From Nitrospinota bacterium (lineage in GTDB: Bacteria; Nitrospinota_A; UBA7883; JACRLM01): 7,406 nucleotides of DNA. The position numbers were made by a program, and so were the translations under genes. This document shows positions 6,645-7,406 of this stretch, in pieces. The DNA is taken from contig JADGAO010000172.1 of the NCBI GenBank assembly GCA_015231995.1, positions 1 through 7,406 of the forward strand, given 5' to 3'. How positions within the stretch are numbered: position 1 is the stretch's first letter; the number at the start of each line of letters is the position of its first letter. The notes beneath the pieces are model-generated. The model saw only the letters and a program-made list of their open reading frames with translations. It ran no database searches and was not told the origin of the DNA.

Positions 6645-7055
6645 TTATCTGCCAGACTTGGAATCGAGCACGTTGATCAGCGAACCGATTTTTTTGTTGG
6701 TGGCCACGCCCAACGTATCGTAAGCGAACTGCGTGGCGCTCAGCGAGGTCAACTCCCGGTCAACGTCCACGGTGTTGCCGTCCAACCGCGCGCCTTCCTT
6801 TACGGTCGCGATATCGGGCGTAACGCCGTAGACGCCTTTGTTCTTGAGCGGCATGTGGCGGGGATTTGTCTCGGCCATCGCAAACCCTTTGCCCATGGCG
6901 GAGGCCAGCTTGTCTTCGAAGGAGACCTGGGCGGATTTGTACCCCGGCGTCTCCGAGTTGGCGATATTGGAGGCTATGGCGGTCTGGCGGACGGAGAGCA
7001 TGTCCATACCCTTCTGCAGGTATCCAAACTCCCGTATCTTGAAAATATCGCCCAT
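6645..7055 (-). CDS. flgB: Flagellar proximal rod protein FlgB
   Basis: FlgB (136 residues from the chosen start) is the innermost proximal rod subunit, next to the MS ring, exported by the flagellar type III system. It carries the rod motif ASNIANSETPGYKS (28-41) and the C-terminal signature DGNTVDVDRELTSLSATQFAY (92-112, key residues N94, V98, E101). The ATG at 7055 is preceded by AGGAG at 6 nt and gives MGDIFKIREFGYLQKGMD, a normal FlgB start. The same frame is open further upstream to a TTG at 7148, but that would begin inside the sigma-54 promoter, lie upstream of the expected transcript start and add 31 non-conserved residues. It is the first gene of the operon, with flgC 12 bp downstream. 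Confidence 0.97.
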   Translation of the reverse strand: MGDIFKIREFGYLQKGMDMLSVRQTAIASNIANSETPGYKSAQVSFEDKLASAMGKGFAMAETNPRHMPLKNKGVYGVTPDIATVKEGARLDGNTVDVDRELTSLSATQFAYDTLGVATNKKIGSLINVLDSKSGR

Positions 7056-7061
7056 GTCACG

Positions 7062-7066
7062 CTCCT
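7062..7066 (-). promoter_or_regulatory. Ribosome binding site deciding the flgB start
   Basis: AGGAG, preceded by a run of A, lies 6 nt before the ATG at 7055. It selects this ATG over the in-frame TTG at 7148, which has no comparable site. Confidence 0.75.
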
Positions 7067-7131
7067 TTTTTGCCGGATCAACACGCGGAATAGTCAAAAT
7101 TCCGGCGCGGTTCCGCCTTGACAGGATAGAG

Positions 7132-7148
7132 AGCAATGGGTGTGCCAA
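7132..7148 (-). promoter_or_regulatory. Sigma-54 (RpoN) -24/-12 promoter of the flagellar operon
   Basis: The minus strand reads TTGGCACACCCATTGCT. This matches the sigma-54 consensus TTGGCACG-N4-TTGCW at every position except A in place of the G after CAC. The diagnostic GG (7145-7146) and GC (7133-7134) have the required spacing of 12 from first G to second G. The predicted transcript start is near 7121, giving a 5' leader of about 66 nt before the flgB ATG. Sigma-54 control with an enhancer-binding activator of the FlrC/FleR/FlgR type is well established for rod and hook genes in several phyla. The activator and its binding sites are not identified here. Confidence 0.85.
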
Positions 7149-7242
7149 AAGGTGTGAGTATCAGAGACAGAGCTGTAAAACGCCCGCAATTTCCCCTCCC
7201 CTTTTAGTATGGAGAGCTTTGCGTAACCGTCATTTCCACAAT

Positions 7243-7291
7243 ATTGTCATTCTGAATTGTCATTCTGAGTGCGCGACCATTGTCATTCTGA
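7243..7291. repeat. Three direct copies of a 13-bp repeat end
   Basis: ATTGTCATTCTGA occurs at 7243-7255, 7256-7268 and 7279-7291. The first two are immediately adjacent; the third is ten bases further on. A weaker relative (CGTCATTTC) precedes them at about 7228-7236. Each copy resembles the outer end of a dispersed hairpin repeat (TGTCATTCTGAGCGAAGCGAAGAAT-type). The ladder therefore looks like successive truncated copies rather than a functional array. Confidence 0.75.
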
Positions 7292-7345
7292 GCGATAGCG
7301 AAGAATCTATCTAAAGAACAATTTGTTCTGCTTTGATCCTTCGGT
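7279..7345. repeat. Degenerate hairpin repeat element (REP/MITE-like)
   Basis: After the third 13-bp copy the left arm AGCGATAGCGAAGAATC (7291-7307) pairs imperfectly with the right arm GATCCTTCGGTCGCT (around 7335-7350). Between them lies a perfect inner stem, AGAACAA (7315-7321) and TTGTTCT (7323-7329). The outer right end, which should mirror TGTCATTCTGA, is decayed. No transposase is encoded, so any mobility would have been in trans. The element sits about 95 bases or more upstream of the flgB -24 box. Boundaries are approximate. Confidence 0.6.
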
Positions 7346-7406
7346 CGCTAGGGCTCCCTCAGCAACCGTGTTAAATGTCAAACGGCAACCGCATAAATCT
7401 CCCTTT

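Larger units (their letters stand above)
7056..7406. other. Intergenic region upstream of flgB, no gene seen
   Basis: No credible coding frame lies in these 351 bases. They hold the flgB ribosome site and leader, the sigma-54 promoter, about 80 bases of mixed sequence where enhancer sites would be expected (7150-7230), and a repeat cluster from 7243 to about 7350. The last 50 bases show nothing recognisable. Confidence 0.6.

Noticed and set aside
322..7055. A novel or defence-type system hidden in the operon
   Set aside because: Every gene from 322 to 7055 matches a known flagellar family with intact motifs. No toxin, nuclease, transposase or reverse transcriptase motif was seen on either strand.
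7118..7123. TTGACA on the plus strand as a sigma-70 -35 box
   Set aside because: No -10-like sequence follows at 16-18 bases, and there is no plus-strand gene downstream.
6645..7148. Longer FlgB form starting at TTG 7148
   Set aside because: The TTG lies in the -24 element of the sigma-54 promoter, upstream of the expected transcript start. The extra 31 residues are not FlgB-like.
7243..7350. Short repeats as a possible CRISPR array
   Set aside because: The repeats are only 13 bp, two abut without a spacer, and the rest form an inverted-repeat element.

Overview
The window holds one block of flagellar basal-body and export genes, all on the minus strand and read from high to low coordinates: flgB, flgC, fliF, fliG, fliH, fliI, fliJ and a motE-like gene. 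The gene order and protein sequences are those of a Gram-negative, flagellated bacterium. The fliJ-to-motE arrangement, the sigma-54 promoter and the intergenic repeat families suggest a deltaproteobacterial-type or Nitrospinota-like lineage. That placement is an inference from style, with low confidence; nothing here proves a taxon.

Right flank (7056-7406): no gene. It contains a near-consensus sigma-54 (-24/-12) promoter at 7132-7148 that fires towards flgB, and further out a cluster of 'ATTGTCATTCTGA' repeat ends with a degenerate hairpin element. Centre (322-7055): eight tightly packed genes with gaps of 1-37 bp or overlaps of 4-8 bp, most with a good Shine-Dalgarno. Left flank (1-321): the operon ends in a terminator-like hairpin next to the motE stop codon, followed by a string of GC-rich inverted repeats. 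At the very edge there may be the first codons of another minus-strand gene.

Together the genes build the core of the motor. FliF forms the MS ring and FliG the rotor face of the C ring. FlgB and FlgC make the proximal rod. FliH, FliI and FliJ are the ATPase complex that feeds the flagellar type III export gate. The MotE-like protein is a membrane-anchored coiled-coil protein with an MgtE-N domain.

The main oddity is that fliE, the rod/MS-ring adapter that normally sits between flgC and fliF, is absent. Its slot is filled by an 11-codon reading frame that exactly bridges the flgC stop and the fliF start. I see no defence system, CRISPR array, RNA gene or transposase. Apart from the fliE slot and the flanking repeats, this is an ordinary flagellar operon.
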